DNA of 64,000 nt from contig JAWZYU010000010.1 of assembly GCA_038380435.1 (NCBI GenBank), positions 47,154,135-47,218,134 on the forward strand, written 5' to 3'. Below, piece after piece: positions 43,989 to 55,260 of this stretch; within the stretch, counting starts at the first letter, position 1, and every line of letters begins with the position of its first letter. Both the position numbers and the translations under genes were made by a program. This DNA is from Ryuthela nishihirai. Its lineage: Eukaryota; Arthropoda; Arachnida; Araneae; Heptathelidae. The notes under the pieces were generated by a model. That model had not been told where the DNA came from, ran no database searches, and saw only the letters and a program-made list of their open reading frames with translations.

Positions 43989-44188
43989 ACCGGATCTGGG
44001 GAGAAGGCAAAGAAGTCTTTCAGAATGCCAGTAAGGATAAAAGAGCCAAAAATTATGAATTTTTCAGAATTTAATGCATTTTTCAAGAAAATTTTTAAAT
44101 AATAGTAAAACGGAGTTTTAAATGTTATACTGTATTGGAAATCCAGTCTCTTGCTCCCCCTCTTCGTTTTTTATTTCTAGATCCGGGC
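43989..44188. mobile_element. GGATCT-family MITE with inverted ends
   Basis: Starts CCGGATCTGGGGAGAAGGC and ends TTTCTAGATCCGGG: the termini CCGGATCT and AGATCCGG are exact inverted repeats. The body has TTTTCAAGAAAATTTTTAAA and GGAAATCCAGTCTCTTGCTC. Confidence 0.8.
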
Positions 44189-45065
44189 CTATGTATATAA
44201 TAATAATGTATATGTATTATGATTATTTATTATTTATATCTCAAATAAAAGTAATATTTTAATAAATGATAAAACACCAAAAACACCTTAAATATGCACA
44301 AATAAAAAGAAAATTTTTATCTAAAAATAGTAATGACAGGATCGGACTTTTTAAACATTTTTTGCCAATTTAGTAAAATTAACTTCAAAGCCAACAGTTA
44401 AGAGTCCTTAGCGTTGAATGAAAATGTTCGTCTGTCATTTGTGCTCGAACTTTACTTTTGATAAAATACATTCGAGAAAATGTCCGTTCACAAATTTAAT
44501 TATATAACAGTTAATAAATAGAAATATTACAATTAAAAAGCAAAATATTTAATAAATATAGATGCTAGCGAACAATTTCGACTAGAAAGGTTTGAGAAGA
44601 AGAAATGCAGAATTTGAAAGTTATGCATAAAATTCTATTAGCTCCACGTTTGTAAATCATTTTTTTTTAAACAAAATAATTTCAACATTGTTTTATTTTT
44701 TTTTTAAATTCTATATATTACCAATATTTCTGGCGGAACAATTTTACGTTTTGAACCCCAAATGATTCCACTTGATATGACAATACTATTACCAACAATA
44801 ATGCCAGATTAGCTGTTTTCTCTTTACATCTAGGGAATTTTTTAGCATCTGGGATGAAATCTAGAGGGACATATTTTGGGGGGAGGGAAGTTTAGGGGGA
44901 TAATTTGGGTGCTTATTTAAAATGTGGCTTATTTGCGCAGTTCTTCCAACAATTTAAAATAAGAATAATTGTGTGCGGGGAAAGTGACAACTCGACTAAT
45001 AACAAGCTGCATTTGCAAAATTGTACCTTAATCGCAATTGCCATTTTGATTGTTATTTGAGCGTA
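44189..45065. other. Interval with no recognised feature
   Basis: AT-rich. The last 40 bases (from about 45,027, AATCGCAATTGCCATTTTGA) recur after the following RTE copy. Confidence 0.5.
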
Positions 45066-47143
45066 TGGCATATAGGGGAGCTGAAATTGGATCTGTCCAT
45101 TACCTTGTTAAAAGTGTCTTGCAACTTAAACTTAAAAAGTGTTGTGCTAAAGTTAAAAAATTTACCTTTAATACTGAAGCTCTGAAAGGCCCAGTTATAG
45201 CTAAAGCTTACCATGATAGGTTACTTAGTCGTTATGACAGTCATGATTTGCTTACTACTGAAGTTGAGGAAGAATGGGGCCGTTTTAAACAGGCTTTTTT
45301 GGAACCTAACAGTACTCTTTTAGGAAAAAAGGAGCCGAGGAGGCAGAATTATTTGAGTGATAAGGCACTTGAGTTTATTTCAGAAAGAAGGAACTGCAGG
45401 AATGTCCTTAATCAGTACCCTACTAGTCCTAATAGAAAGGATTACAAGGAGCTTAATAAACGTGTAAAGGATCAGTTAGCTACTGATAAGAATCTTTGGC
45501 TTGATGGTTTGGCTGACAAAGCAGAGGAAGCAGGCAGCACAACAGCAGAGAGCTGTACCAGATCGTTAATGTTTTATGTGGTAGAAAACGGACAGGCATA
45601 CATGGATTGAAGGATAAACTAGGTAAGGTTATAGAAGTGGAGGATTATGTCATGGCTAGGTGGGCTGAGCATTTCAGTGATGTTCTAAACAATGTAGTTA
45701 GTTCTACTCCCATTGTTTGCAATGATGATAGATGCATTGGTGGCTTTAATGTTGGCCCTATAACACAATCTGAAGTTATTTTGGCTGTTTCTAAACTTAA
45801 ACTTCATAAATCCCCAGGGGTAGATGAAATTACTACGGAAATGCTTAGAGCTGGGAATGTTTCGGTTACCACTTGGATGACTGAAATTTTGAATACCTTT
45901 TATGATAAAGACATGGTTCTTAAAGATTTTACCAGAGCTATTATTATCCCTATTTTCAAAAAAGGTGATCGCAGTTCTCTGTTCCAGGGAAATCAGCCTA
46001 ATAATTGGCAGGTAATCAGCAGGTAATTGCGTGATGAGCAATGTGGATTCAGAAGTGGTAAGGGAAATTGTTGATTTCAAAAAGGCTTTCGACTCTGTTG
46101 ATCGTCATAATTTGTGGTTGATTGTGACATCATATGGTATACCAGACAAGTTAGTTAACATAATGAAAGTTCTCTATAATAACACTGAGTCATGTGTGAG
46201 AGTTGGTAAGTCTTGTAGCAATTGGTTTAGCATTACTTCTGGTGTTCGACAAGGGTGCATTTTGTCTTCTTTTCTCTTTATCTTGGTTATTGATTATGTT
46301 ATGCGAAATTCACTTCAAGGTAACGATTTTGGCCTTAAATGGGCTGGAGATACGAAAGTTTCTGATTTAGATTATGCTGATGATTTAGCCCTTTTGGCAA
46401 ATGATGTTGATGAGATGAACTCTTTCATTCGAGCTGTTGATGAGACTGGTAGTAGAGTAGGTTTGGTTATAAGCAGAGAGAAAACTAAAGTGATGAAAAT
46501 TGGTCAGGCAGGTTGTGATTCAGTTCATCTGAATAGTTGCAGTCTTGAGCAGGTGTCACAGTTTAATTACCTTGGGAGCTATATAACAGATGCTGGTGAT
46601 ATGCGGCATGAGATTAACAGATGAATAGGGATTGCTGCCGGGACTTTTATGAATCTATGGAGATTGTGGAGAAATAGGCGTATACACCTGAAGACTAAAA
46701 TTAGATTGTATAATAGTTTGGGTCTTTCTAGGGGTAGTTATGGTAGTGAAACTTGGATGCTGTGTAAACAAGATAACAGGAAACTAGATGTTTTTGATTC
46801 TAGATGCTTACGTAGCATCTTGGGTATTAGGTGGTTTAACTTTGTAACTAATGATGAGGTTAGGCAAAGGAGTCTGCAACCTCCTTTAAGCAGCATATTG
46901 TGCAGAGAGAGACTTAGCTGGTTTGGCCATGTTGCCCGTATGGATAATTATAGATTGGCAAATAGGGTTATGAACAGTGTGCCTAGAGGCCTCAGAAAGA
47001 AGGGGAGACCTAGGATGCGGTGGGCAGACAATGTCAAACAGGACCTTGTTAGAATTAGTGTGCAGTGGCCGGATGCAGCAGCTGTAGCTCAGGATAGATA
47101 TGCTTGGAGAATTAAACTGCACGGTCTGGTTGGACCTCCGTAG
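45066..47143 (+). pseudogene. RTE reverse transcriptase, copy B, decayed
   Basis: The same protein as in copy A from about residue 273 onward, in four successive frames (45,066-45,610, 45,607-46,026, 46,031-46,624, 46,649-47,143). Damage seen by comparison with copies A and C: a shift near 45,530; a loss of about 55 bases near 45,976-46,018, removing part of the YRGISLL region; a loss of about 77 bases near 46,065; and Arg to TGA at about 46,622. The YADD catalytic motif (DLDYADDLALL, about 46,370) and the C-terminal WFGHVARMD and GRPRMRW motifs persist. The endonuclease SDH motif at the start reads SVH. Confidence 0.9.
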
Positions 47144-47174
47144 CCCATGGCTGCTTGAGGATCATGATGATGAT
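45066..47174 (+). mobile_element. RTE-type LINE, copy B, 5'-truncated
   Basis: Begins abruptly at the end of the endonuclease domain (GGCATATAGGGGAGCTG) and runs to the family's 3' end (GACCTCCGTAGCCCATGG, CTGCTTGAGGATCATGATGA). The upstream 1.4 kb of the element is missing, as expected from incomplete reverse transcription. A similar 40-bp sequence lies on both sides (45,027-45,066 and 47,192-47,233). Confidence 0.9.
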
Positions 47175-47508
47175 ATGGAGATTAAGTTCAGAATCGCAAT
47201 TTCCATTTTGATCATTATTTGAGCTCATATGGAGATTAAATTCAGAAAAGAGATATCAGTTGTTTCAATTTTGAGGAACATCTTATTACAGTGCAAGCAT
47301 TAATTGGAATATTCATTTAATTAAGCTTCAATTGGCATTGCCAGTACTGAGTTTTCGGCTATTAAAGAGATGCAAGCATTTTCTTTTTCGCAAATTATAG
47401 AAAGAACAGCACTGTCACTTGCCACAAAATATCGAAGTTTAAAGATATGGATCTTACTTTATCTGCAGAATTCAACCTGCCAGTCGGAAAACGATATCAT
47501 TAATATAC
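47175..47508. other. Flank between RTE copy B and a hAT remnant
   Basis: ATATGGAGATTAAGTTCAG occurs at 47,174 and again, with one change, at 47,230. No gene seen; it could be older hAT sequence. Confidence 0.5.
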
Positions 47509-47760
47509 ATGAACTCTAAATTCAAATATGTATGTGAAAATAGAGATGATGCATTAAAAGAATGGGAGTTACTCCACTGGAATGAATGGAAATATCTACA
47601 AAGCATTGAAAGTTTTGGGATTGGAATGGATGGCAAATTAGATGGTGGAAGGACAAAAATATATGGAAATATCTCCGAGCTGTCGTTAATATTCCTCAGT
47701 TGCCTTTTTCAAATGAGTCTGTGGAGAGAACATTTTCTCATGTAAATATTATTCATGTAA
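47509..47760 (+). pseudogene. hAT transposase C-terminal (dimerisation) fragment
   Basis: Frame 1 gives NSKFKYVCENRDDALKEW. After a one-base shift near 47,635, frame 2 gives WWKDKNIWKYLRAVVNIPQL and then PFSNESVERTFSHVNI. Small, conserved Pro-x-Ser-Asn/Ala-x-x-x-Glu-Arg-x-Phe-Ser motifs of this type mark the C-terminal dimerisation domain of hAT transposases, which cut DNA with 8-bp target duplications. The catalytic domain is not seen upstream, where RTE copy B lies. No hAT ends were found. Confidence 0.65.
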
Positions 47761-48456
47761 TTCAGTAACATTTACCTGTTTTTAAGGAAAGCTAAATTCT
47801 TTGGTTAAATTTTACGATAATCGTCAATCTTAAATGAGTTTTTTTTTTAATTTGAAAACGTTTGGCTATTTTTTTTAACTTCTATGTATGGTTGAACCTT
47901 TATTTAGTTTAAAATGTCAGAAAAAAACCCTCTTAAAAAATTTTATTGCGTTGTAGGATTCAAAGTATAATTAATATATTACTAAACAATATTGTACTTT
48001 TAAAGTTATGGGAGAGAACAACTTATGGAATTTAGGGGCTTTTTCTGAAAATCGTCAAATCTAAGGGAATTTTGGCCCTAATCTAAAGGGAAAACGAGGC
48101 ATTTATCTAATAACACTAGTTACGAACCTCTGGTCTAGACGTGTTCTCTGACTTGTCAGCCAGGCTATCAAAACCAAATATTTCTGTGAGCTTAAAAATA
48201 CCTGTTTCACGATGTGCAGTTGTGTTATTCGCATATTACGAATACCTGTTTGATGTATTGTGCTTTGTTTTACCAATCTTGAAAAATGAGTAGTATGGGA
48301 AGACGCTCGATTCTAAGTGAAATTAACTGTAAGAAATGGTTGCGGCAGAGAAAAGAAACAAAATATGTTTTATTTCTAAAAGCTACTGCTTTGTCTATAT
48401 TTTATTACGACAAAGTGCACTAGAATATCAGATATCGGAAACAAAACTTCAGTAAA
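47761..48456. other. Interval with no recognised feature
   Basis: AT-rich; nothing recognised. Confidence 0.5.
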
Positions 48457-48657
48457 CTAAATAGAACGAAGCGCAATGCACGACATCAATTTTCCTTCAG
48501 ATTCCTCTTTACCTTGCAGTGCTCTTCTAGTTGTAATGAAATTACCCTCTGAATTGAAAAGAAAACGTCTTGTACAGTACGCCCATGATAATATTTGAAT
48601 ACTATAAATAAAATATGATCCGCTGCTCAACATGATCAAAGAAATGCGAAGTAACAA
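48457..48657 (-). pseudogene. Possible second hAT C-terminal remnant
   Basis: The minus-strand 66-aa frame ends RFLFNSEGNFITTRRALQ, GKEESEGKLMSCIALRS. An ERxFSxAGxIxTxRR-like core followed by a helix ending in LR occurs in many hAT dimerisation domains, and NSEGNFITTRR fits that pattern loosely. The first half of the frame has no match to it. Low certainty. Confidence 0.35.
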
Positions 48658-49229
48658 GATATTTCTGAAAGGGATCTAAATGCCTAACGGACGAGAAGTC
48701 CCATGATATCGCAAAAATGTTTATTTTTATTTCTTTTGTCCTAAAGTAAAAGAATTTATTTTAAATCTTAATCATACTTTTCTGTGAAATGTAAAGGCTA
48801 GTACAGTGAGCATTCTTCCAATTCAGAATGCAACAGTAGCTTTAAATTTCGAGCATCCATTTCAATATAATGCTTGTATAAACATGCAAATGCATGTATT
48901 TATTTCATCTCTTAAAATCATCTTTTCGATGCAATTTAATTGTCTCTAAGTTTTTGAAGTAACAGAAACCAAAAATATTCCGATTTAAATTGAGTTTCCT
49001 TTCTCCATCGCTTAACTCATTGCTCATTATTTTGACTCAAACCCCTTTTTTCTTCGTTGATTATTTTCTACGGTGGTTTACGTAAGTTTTAAACTATTTT
49101 CCGTATCTTTTTCTTTCAATGTAAATATCTCGTCTGATTAATCCCAAAGAAATGGGAACAAGAAATAATCTTTTTTTATTCTATCACTAACGATTTAGAA
49201 GCTTTCTATTTGTTTGCGAAAACAAAATA
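48658..49229. other. Interval with no recognised feature
   Basis: AT-rich; no supported feature. Confidence 0.5.
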
Positions 49230-49230
49230 T

Positions 49231-50554
49231 TAGAAATGTTTCAAAAAGGACGCAACCCGAAATATAAGAGAGTAGAACTTACACGCATGTACATTTTATG
49301 CCATAATATTAGTCGGTTGGCATTACTGTACTCAAGGTTAATGGCCTTTAGCAGTTGAAATGACCTTGTCACGCGCTAGTCTCACTCAAGCATTCATTCC
49401 TTTGTGTTGTGTCAGCTATGTCGTTTTCCAGAAAACGAACGTGTATTTATTGTTGAGACTTATTATACGTACAAATCTTACAAACAATCTTACAAATCTT
49501 ACAGTGTGAGAGGAGTTTGAGTTGAAACTTCCTCAGTCTACAGTTCCCAACAAGTCGACAATATTTCATTTGATTGATAAATTTCGTGACACTGGGTCTG
49601 TACAGGATCGAAAGAGCCCAGGCCGACCATCATTGTTAACTGCCGAAGTTCTTGATGATGTGTCTCAGCGTTTAACTCGCTCACACAGAAAATCTCTTAG
49701 AAAGTTATCTTCACAGATTGAACGGTCACCAGCTACTGTTTTCAGGGATACAAAGAAGTTAAAATTCCATGCCACCCGCATTAGTGTCGTTCATGACCTG
49801 AAAGAACCAGACCATGAAAAACGTTTAAGGTACTGTCTTTGGTTTCATTCTTTTGTTGATGAAAATGGAATTGAGATGTTGGACGGTGTTTATTTCAGTG
49901 ACGAGGCTTGGTTTCACTTGGATGGGTATGTGAAGAGTCAAAACAGCCGAATATGGAGCAATGAAAATCCTCACTTTTCACCAGCGCCCCATTAGACGCA
50001 CGAAAAATTGGTGTTTAGTTTACAATTTCCCGTCGTCGTGTGATAGGGCCTTTATGTTTTGATTCAACTGTAATTGGTGAAGTTTATCGTGACCTCATCC
50101 AACGGTTTATTGCATTATTGGATGTGAATGAACGAGAGTGTTGGTTTCAACAAGTTAGCGCGACCGCCCATATTGCAAATGACACAATGGTCATGTTGCA
50201 GAAATATTTTGGTGATCATTTGATTTAAAAAATATTGTGGCCCCGAAGTTCCCCAGATCTTACTCCAAATTTTTTCCTTTGGGAATATCTCAAATGTGTA
50301 GCGCTTCTAAACAATCCTCAAACACTTGAAGACTCGAAGGCTAACATTGAAAGAGAGATTTTAAACATAAGAAAACAAACATTACGAAAGGTGGCTGCAA
50401 ATGTCATGAAACGTGTACGAACCTGCATCCAGGTTGCAGGAAATCTAATTAGGTAGATATATGTCTAATTTGCATTTTTTCAAATTTGTGTCTTTTGTCA
50501 AGCTTAAATAGAAAAATACAATAGAGGGTTCCGTCCTTTTTGAAACACCCTGTA
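49231..50554 (+). mobile_element. Mariner-like DNA transposon, full span
   Basis: Inverted ends: GTTTCAAAAAGGACGCAACC at 49,238-49,257 against GGTTCCGTCCTTTTTGAAAC at 50,527-50,546, one mismatch in 20. The right end continues ACCCTGTA; the left outermost bases are eroded (TATTAGAAAT for the expected TACAGGGT). The interior is a decayed transposase. Confidence 0.85.
49426..50456 (+). pseudogene. Mariner-like transposase, catalytically dead
   Basis: It would be the DDE recombinase of the surrounding element. The beginning (PENERVFIVETYYTYKSY, from about 49,429) is the first helix-turn-helix. KSTIFHLIDKFRDTGSV and SPGRPSLLT follow, leading into the second DNA-binding part. The first catalytic Asp is in VYFSDEAWFHL (about 49,890). 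The second is lost: WFQQVSATAH stands where WFQQDGATAH is expected (about 50,143). The third is also lost: SPDLTPNFFLWEYL lacks the Pro-Asp before FFLW (about 50,252-50,290). Stops or shifts occur near 49,490, 49,993, 50,013 and 50,226. The tail reads LRKVAANVMKRVRTCIQVAG, typical of this arthropod-rich mariner group. Its coding pieces are 157, 62 and 73 codons. Confidence 0.9.
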
Positions 50555-50556
50555 GT

Positions 50557-51250
50557 TTGTCAAATGTTACCTTTAAAACTTGCCTTTCTGCTTTAATATT
50601 CAATGCTCTTTAATATGAAGACAAATCGATTTCGTGAATATCTAAAACCTTTTAATGCAAAATAAATCACCAGCAGCGTCGATGTTCATGAGCGACTTCG
50701 AATAAATCTTGAATAAATCTTGAATTTTGATTCTGTAAATATTCTTTTCGGAGACAGTGTTTCATTTTTTTTTCATAATCTATCGTTTGTTCAAGGAGAG
50801 TAAGAAGTAATTTTCTCCGATAAAATATATTTTCAACTGCCGATAACAAAAAACAAATAATAAATAAAACGAAGGGAACTGATTTTAAAGAAACGATGGA
50901 AATAGAAGTTAAAGAAATGAAGAAATTAGATGGTAAATAGCGACAGAAGAGATATCACCGGAATGAAATTATTAAAGAAATGGGAAAAAATTTGTACAAG
51001 AAATGTTATTAAGAAATGATAATGTTTATTAAATGTGTTTAATAAACTTGAAATCTAATAGCCAATTTTGCACAGATTTATTTGAAAGCCACTCTAAGAA
51101 TTGTTAAAATTGGGATGGGATAAATCATAAAAACAGCTTTAGAGCTAGAGAACTCCAATATGCAATATATGTAATGAGGGTGGCTAACTTGTGGCAAGCC
51201 TCCCGATTTGGAAACCCAGAGATGTAATATATCCATAAGACCTGGGCGAA
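50557..51250. other. Interval with no recognised feature
   Basis: AT-rich; a 60-aa minus-strand frame at 50,667-50,849 has no recognisable domain. Confidence 0.5.
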
Positions 51251-51251
51251 G

Positions 51252-51490
51252 CCGGATCTGGAGAGGGTGGGAGGATACCACCGCCAACGCCACCCTTGAG
51301 ATTCCTAGTAACTGGAATGGAGGGAAAAATATTAAATAAGAATATAACAGGTATTTCGAACATTTCGTTGAAAACCACTAAAACGAAGAGGAATAATCCA
51401 AACCAGGAGAGGGTTATGGCTCTACCTTCCTCCCCTTTTCATTCAGGTAATCTGCCCTCCCCTCTTTATTTTTTTTTTCTAGATAGGGAG
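51252..51490. mobile_element. GGATCT-family MITE copy
   Basis: CCGGATCTGGAGAGGGTGGG at the left and TTTTCTAGATAGGGAG at the right; interior purine-rich left and CCTCCCCTCTTT right, as in the other members. The right end has lost two bases of the motif. Confidence 0.65.
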
Positions 51491-51709
51491 CTAACAGTAG
51501 AAGTTTCTAGTAGTAGTTTCTGAACCTCTTCTAGGTGGCAAGCGACACATTTCCATAATAATGTGCGGCATGTTGCAGAAAAAGGATAACCATTCCTGAT
51601 ATATATATATATTTTCTTTTTTGAAATATTTTCAACATATGTGTTTTACTATTATCTAACAAATATAGGTGTAGCATAAAATCTCTTTCCATTTCAACTG
51701 CTTCAAAAT

Positions 51710-52075
51710 TACATACACCGAAGAACTGAAACATTATGACCACTTGCCTAACATGATTGGTCCTCCACGTGCTGCCAAAACAGCTCTTACCTGGCGGGGC
51801 ATGAACGCTACAAGATTTCTAAAGGTGTCTTGTGGTATCTGGTACCAACACATTATCAGCAGATCCTTTAACTCTTGTAAGTTATGTGGTTGAATCGCCG
51901 CAGATCTGATATGCTGTTCCATCATAAACCACAGATGCTCGATGGATTGATGTCTAGGGAACCTGACATCAATCCTGGGTCATTCATCAATCCTGACATC
52001 AATTCTCTCAATACCTGGAAATTTTCCTAATGTTCCGCGAACCATTCTCCAACAATCCAGGCAGTGTGGTATCAC
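51710..52075 (-). pseudogene. Tc1-like transposase C-terminus, remnant
   Basis: The minus strand from about 51,960 to 51,734 reads SIEHLWFMMEQHIR, LQELKDLLIMCWYQIPQDTF and MPRQVRAVLAARGG, the classical end of a Tc1 transposase (after the third catalytic residue: Ile-Glu-His-Leu-Trp, then the IPQ...MPRR motif). The frame ends at 51,734 near the element's terminal region (CGAAGAACTGAAACATTATG, about 51,719). Sequence to 52,075 continues in the style of the same transposase gene, with shifts. Catalytic residues 1 and 2 are not found. A short GCATTATCCTGCTGAAATC at 52,552 resembles a further upstream part of such genes, so the element may be split by the SINE fragment at 52,085. Confidence 0.8.
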
Positions 52076-52084
52076 CATGTCCAT

Positions 52085-52198
52085 GACACACACTGCCCCT
52101 CCCTCAGCCTTCTCTGAGCCCTTGGGGTCTCTGTGACCTGGCCATTTAGCCCATTGTGTGCAAAAAAGTACCGCTCAGAGGTAAAACAAACCAACCCA
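52085..52198 (+). mobile_element. SINE-A 3' fragment
   Basis: CCCCTCCCTCAGCCTTCTCT through GAGGTAAAACAAACCAACCC; the 5' two-thirds are missing. It lies within or next to Tc1 remnants. Confidence 0.9.
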
Positions 52199-52545
52199 CT
52201 TGAAGTTTTCAAATAGCCAGCAACTTAATCAGGATATTTATTTTTAATTTCTTGTACATTTAATACTCACGTTCTTTTCGTAATAAATAAGTATACGAGG
52301 AAATTTAATTTATAATCAATATATACAAATACGTGTTTGAAAAAAATATATATTCTACTCTTGGCAATGGATGAGTTGTAGAGGTTAAAGTGCTTTTGCA
52401 ATAATTAAGTTTCTGGTCAGGGACATGTTGAAAAATTCTCATCTGCCCCCCCCCCCCCCCCCCCCGATGAGAAAAAGTTTCCCCTCCTTGGTCCGAACAG
52501 TTGCTAAGCCCCATTGATGATGCTACAAACTGAGCAGAAAGCGAA
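52199..52545. other. Interval with a poly-C run
   Basis: AT-rich with a C run at 52,446-52,465. Nothing else recognised. Confidence 0.5.
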
Positions 52546-52569
52546 CTACCCTGCATTATCCTGCTGAAA

Positions 52570-53110
52570 TCTGAATCAACTATATCAAGATCGCATTTTG
52601 AACAATATATGTTCAGTATTTAATGAACTATCGAAGTTTGAATATTTAACAATAACAATGCCAGACACAAAAAACGATTTCAGAAGTTAATTCAAATTAA
52701 TATATAAGCATTGCATTAAAGTAAACATTAGTAATAGTAATAAGCATTGTATTAAAATAATAAAATAAGTGTGAAATTTAGAAGGTTGTGTAAAGTATTT
52801 TTTTGTAATAGTAATAAGCATTGTATTAAAATAATAAAATAAGTGTGAAATTTAGAAGGTTGTGTAAATTATTTTTTCAATATTCATAAGTGTTTTATAA
52901 GTATTTTTAAGACTGGGAATTGCTGTTATTAAATATTCAATCTTGCATAACTCATAAAATACTGAACGAATATTGTTGAAAATCGAGATATTTTTATCTG
53001 CTATTACATTTTTCAAAACAAAAAACTTACTTTACAAGTTATAGAGCTCCAATGTTGTCTTCCCATTGACATAACATAGGATTATTCCTTAATTTATGGA
53101 ACCAGTGTAG
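52570..53110. mobile_element. Foldback MITE, diverged, with internal 74-bp duplication
   Basis: Left half carries ACAATATATGTTCAGTATTT and GAATATTTAACAATAACAAT; the right half has AAATACTGAACGAATATTGT and AGTTATAGAGCTCCAATG. Inside, a 74-bp unit (starting GTAATAGTAATAAGCATTG) is present twice in tandem, at 52,731 and 52,805. It matches the 12.96-kb copy best. Confidence 0.75.
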
Positions 53111-53189
53111 TGCGATTTCAGCTTCATGTATTGCAAATAGGCGATTTTAAGACGTCACGTCAAATATCAACTACTGAGATTTCAATTTG

Positions 53190-54430
53190 ATATAAGGTTT
53201 AAAACTGTTTTTAATGAAGTAATTTATTCTTCTTTACTTTGGATACAAGAAGAGTATATTTTAAATAAATTTGTTATTTTGACAGATTGCAGATCTGCTT
53301 TATATTCGATGGAAAAAAATATTTTGGAAAATAAATATCCTAGTTCAATCTGTGATATATTACTTTTATGTAATGATTTATATAAAAAAGGAAAACTTAT
53401 TAAAATTCAGTGGCTACCTAGTCACTGTGGAATTGAAGGAAATGTTTTAGCTGACTCATATGCCAAAGATGCAATCAACGTAACTGACACTATTGATATT
53501 CCTATATATATAATATACAAATTAAAAATTATCTTAAGTCTTTAGAAAAAATAGAACTCAACAATTACTTTAAAGTTCAGAGTTCTGTTAAACATTATTT
53601 TAGATATCAACTTGATCAAAATATATGTTCATTGCTAAAAATTAAAATGTCTAGAAAGAATGTTTGCAAAATATTAAGATTTAGAACGTATTGCAAAGTT
53701 AAATAGCTACTTATGCAAGATAAAGAAATCAGATAGCGAAAATTGTATTTTCTGTAGCTATGAAGAAACTATTTCACTTTAAACTGTACACATTATGACA
53801 TTTATTGACATTATGACATTATTTATTGAACTGTTCACATTATGACAAAGAACGTAAAATTTATTTTCAGCAATTATCTCAATTAGGAATAAATCAGTTT
53901 ACAAGATATGTTGAATTTTCCAGTAGATGATGTCAAAAATGCAAGCTACAACTTTCTTATTAACTTCCTGCTCGCGACTTCATTGTTTAACAGGGTACAA
54001 CCGGATTTCCCCTCAAACAATGGGAAAGTTCGACCAATCAGATTTCAGTTTCTATGGTTACACTTATTAAATTTAATCTTTCTACTTTAACGTTCTGTAA
54101 CAGAAATTTGTTCCTTCACAGCCTGACTTTGATAGTGAATACGTGTAATATGTATGCACATAATAAATATATCATTATTACTCAGATATTTATTTTCAAA
54201 CCTTAACAAACTATTATTTATTTATTTTACTATTAAACATAAAACTATTATATTTTATAACTGTGACACTTCATTGAATAATGACAACATATATATTTGA
54301 TATGTATAATATTTAAAATATTCTCTTGTTTTTCTTAATACTTTTTGTATTGTTTTTAAATGAACTGGTGTAGAAGGGCCTAGCCCTAACATCACCATGT
54401 TGTTAGGTGTATAAATAAATAAATAAATGA
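53190..54430 (+). pseudogene. Second LINE: RNase H domain and 3' end, 5'-truncated
   Basis: From about 53,195 a frame gives FKTVFNEVIYSSLLWIQEEY, then ILTDCRSALYSM (RNase H Asp with a following Ser-Ala-Leu), IQWLPSHCGIEGN (catalytic-site His) and ADSYAKDA (last Asp). This is the RNase H module that follows the reverse transcriptase in I/LOA/R1-like LINEs and removes template RNA. The frame breaks at 53,545, and further pieces (LKSLEKIELNNYFKVQSS) follow. The 3' end is GTATAAATAAATAAATAAAT at about 54,410, an AATA-type tail quite unlike the GAT tail of the RTE copies. Reverse transcriptase and endonuclease are absent (5' truncation). Clade assignment beyond an RNase H-bearing LINE is not possible. 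Confidence 0.8.
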
Positions 54431-54439
54431 AGTATCTCA

Positions 54440-55260
54440 TCTATGGATTTAGAAAGGATTGAATTATGCATCTCGTTTATAGCTATAAAACCATTTTAAT
54501 ATTCTATTTAATGTAAGGTTTTAAAGGTGTTTAATTCATATGTTCAGGACATTTCATAAAATTTGTTAAAGATGTTTAAATGATTCATCTCATGTAAGAA
54601 TTTAATTTCATACATGAGATGAATCACTTACACATCTTTAACAACCTTTATGAAATTGCATGAACATTTATTAATTATAAATTACCTTTAAGATTTTAGA
54701 AATATTTAAATATTTTATGCGAACTTCATTTTTTTTTCGTATGTGTGATCAGAACTGCAAACAAGTAGCTTATTTGCAGGTAAACATATTTTAAAGATGT
54801 TTAAATATTTAAAGATTGTAAAAATGCATTTCAATAATCAAAAGTTTTAAACAGGTTTTAATTATTTATGTGGTCTAAGGATTTCAAAATTATTCACTTC
54901 ATTAAAGGTTTTAACCTTCCATCTGAAGAAATTTTAAAGATGATTTTTAAAGTATAATATAGTTTTAAAGATGATTTGATGATTCATTTGATTTAAGGTT
55001 TTAAAGGTTTTAATTATGCATTTTAAATGAAGTTTTAAAACTACTTTAATATACCATCTTATCTAAGATGTTAAAGACATTTTAAAGTATGAAATGATGC
55101 AGACGTGATAAAGACATTCTAATTATCTGAGTTTTCAATATATTGTAATGATCTATATCAACTGAAGTTAAAATATGATTGAATGCTTCACCTCACATAA
55201 ACTTTTGCGATGTTTTAACAAATTTTCTCATAAACCGATTTTAAGAGTTTCATTAATGGT
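54440..55260. repeat. Degenerate AT-rich tandem repeat, unit about 50-55 bp
   Basis: Variants of GATTCATCTCATGTAAGG followed by TTTTAAAGGTGTTTAA recur many times (for example 54,468, 54,580, 54,980, 55,045). Two neighbouring units have become inverted, giving an imperfect inverted repeat with 60-bp arms at 54,541-54,665. Confidence 0.6.

Noticed and set aside
49426..50456. A SETMAR-like host gene made from the mariner transposase
   Set aside because: Several stops and shifts and the loss of two catalytic residues show plain decay; no SET domain or other host exon is next to it.
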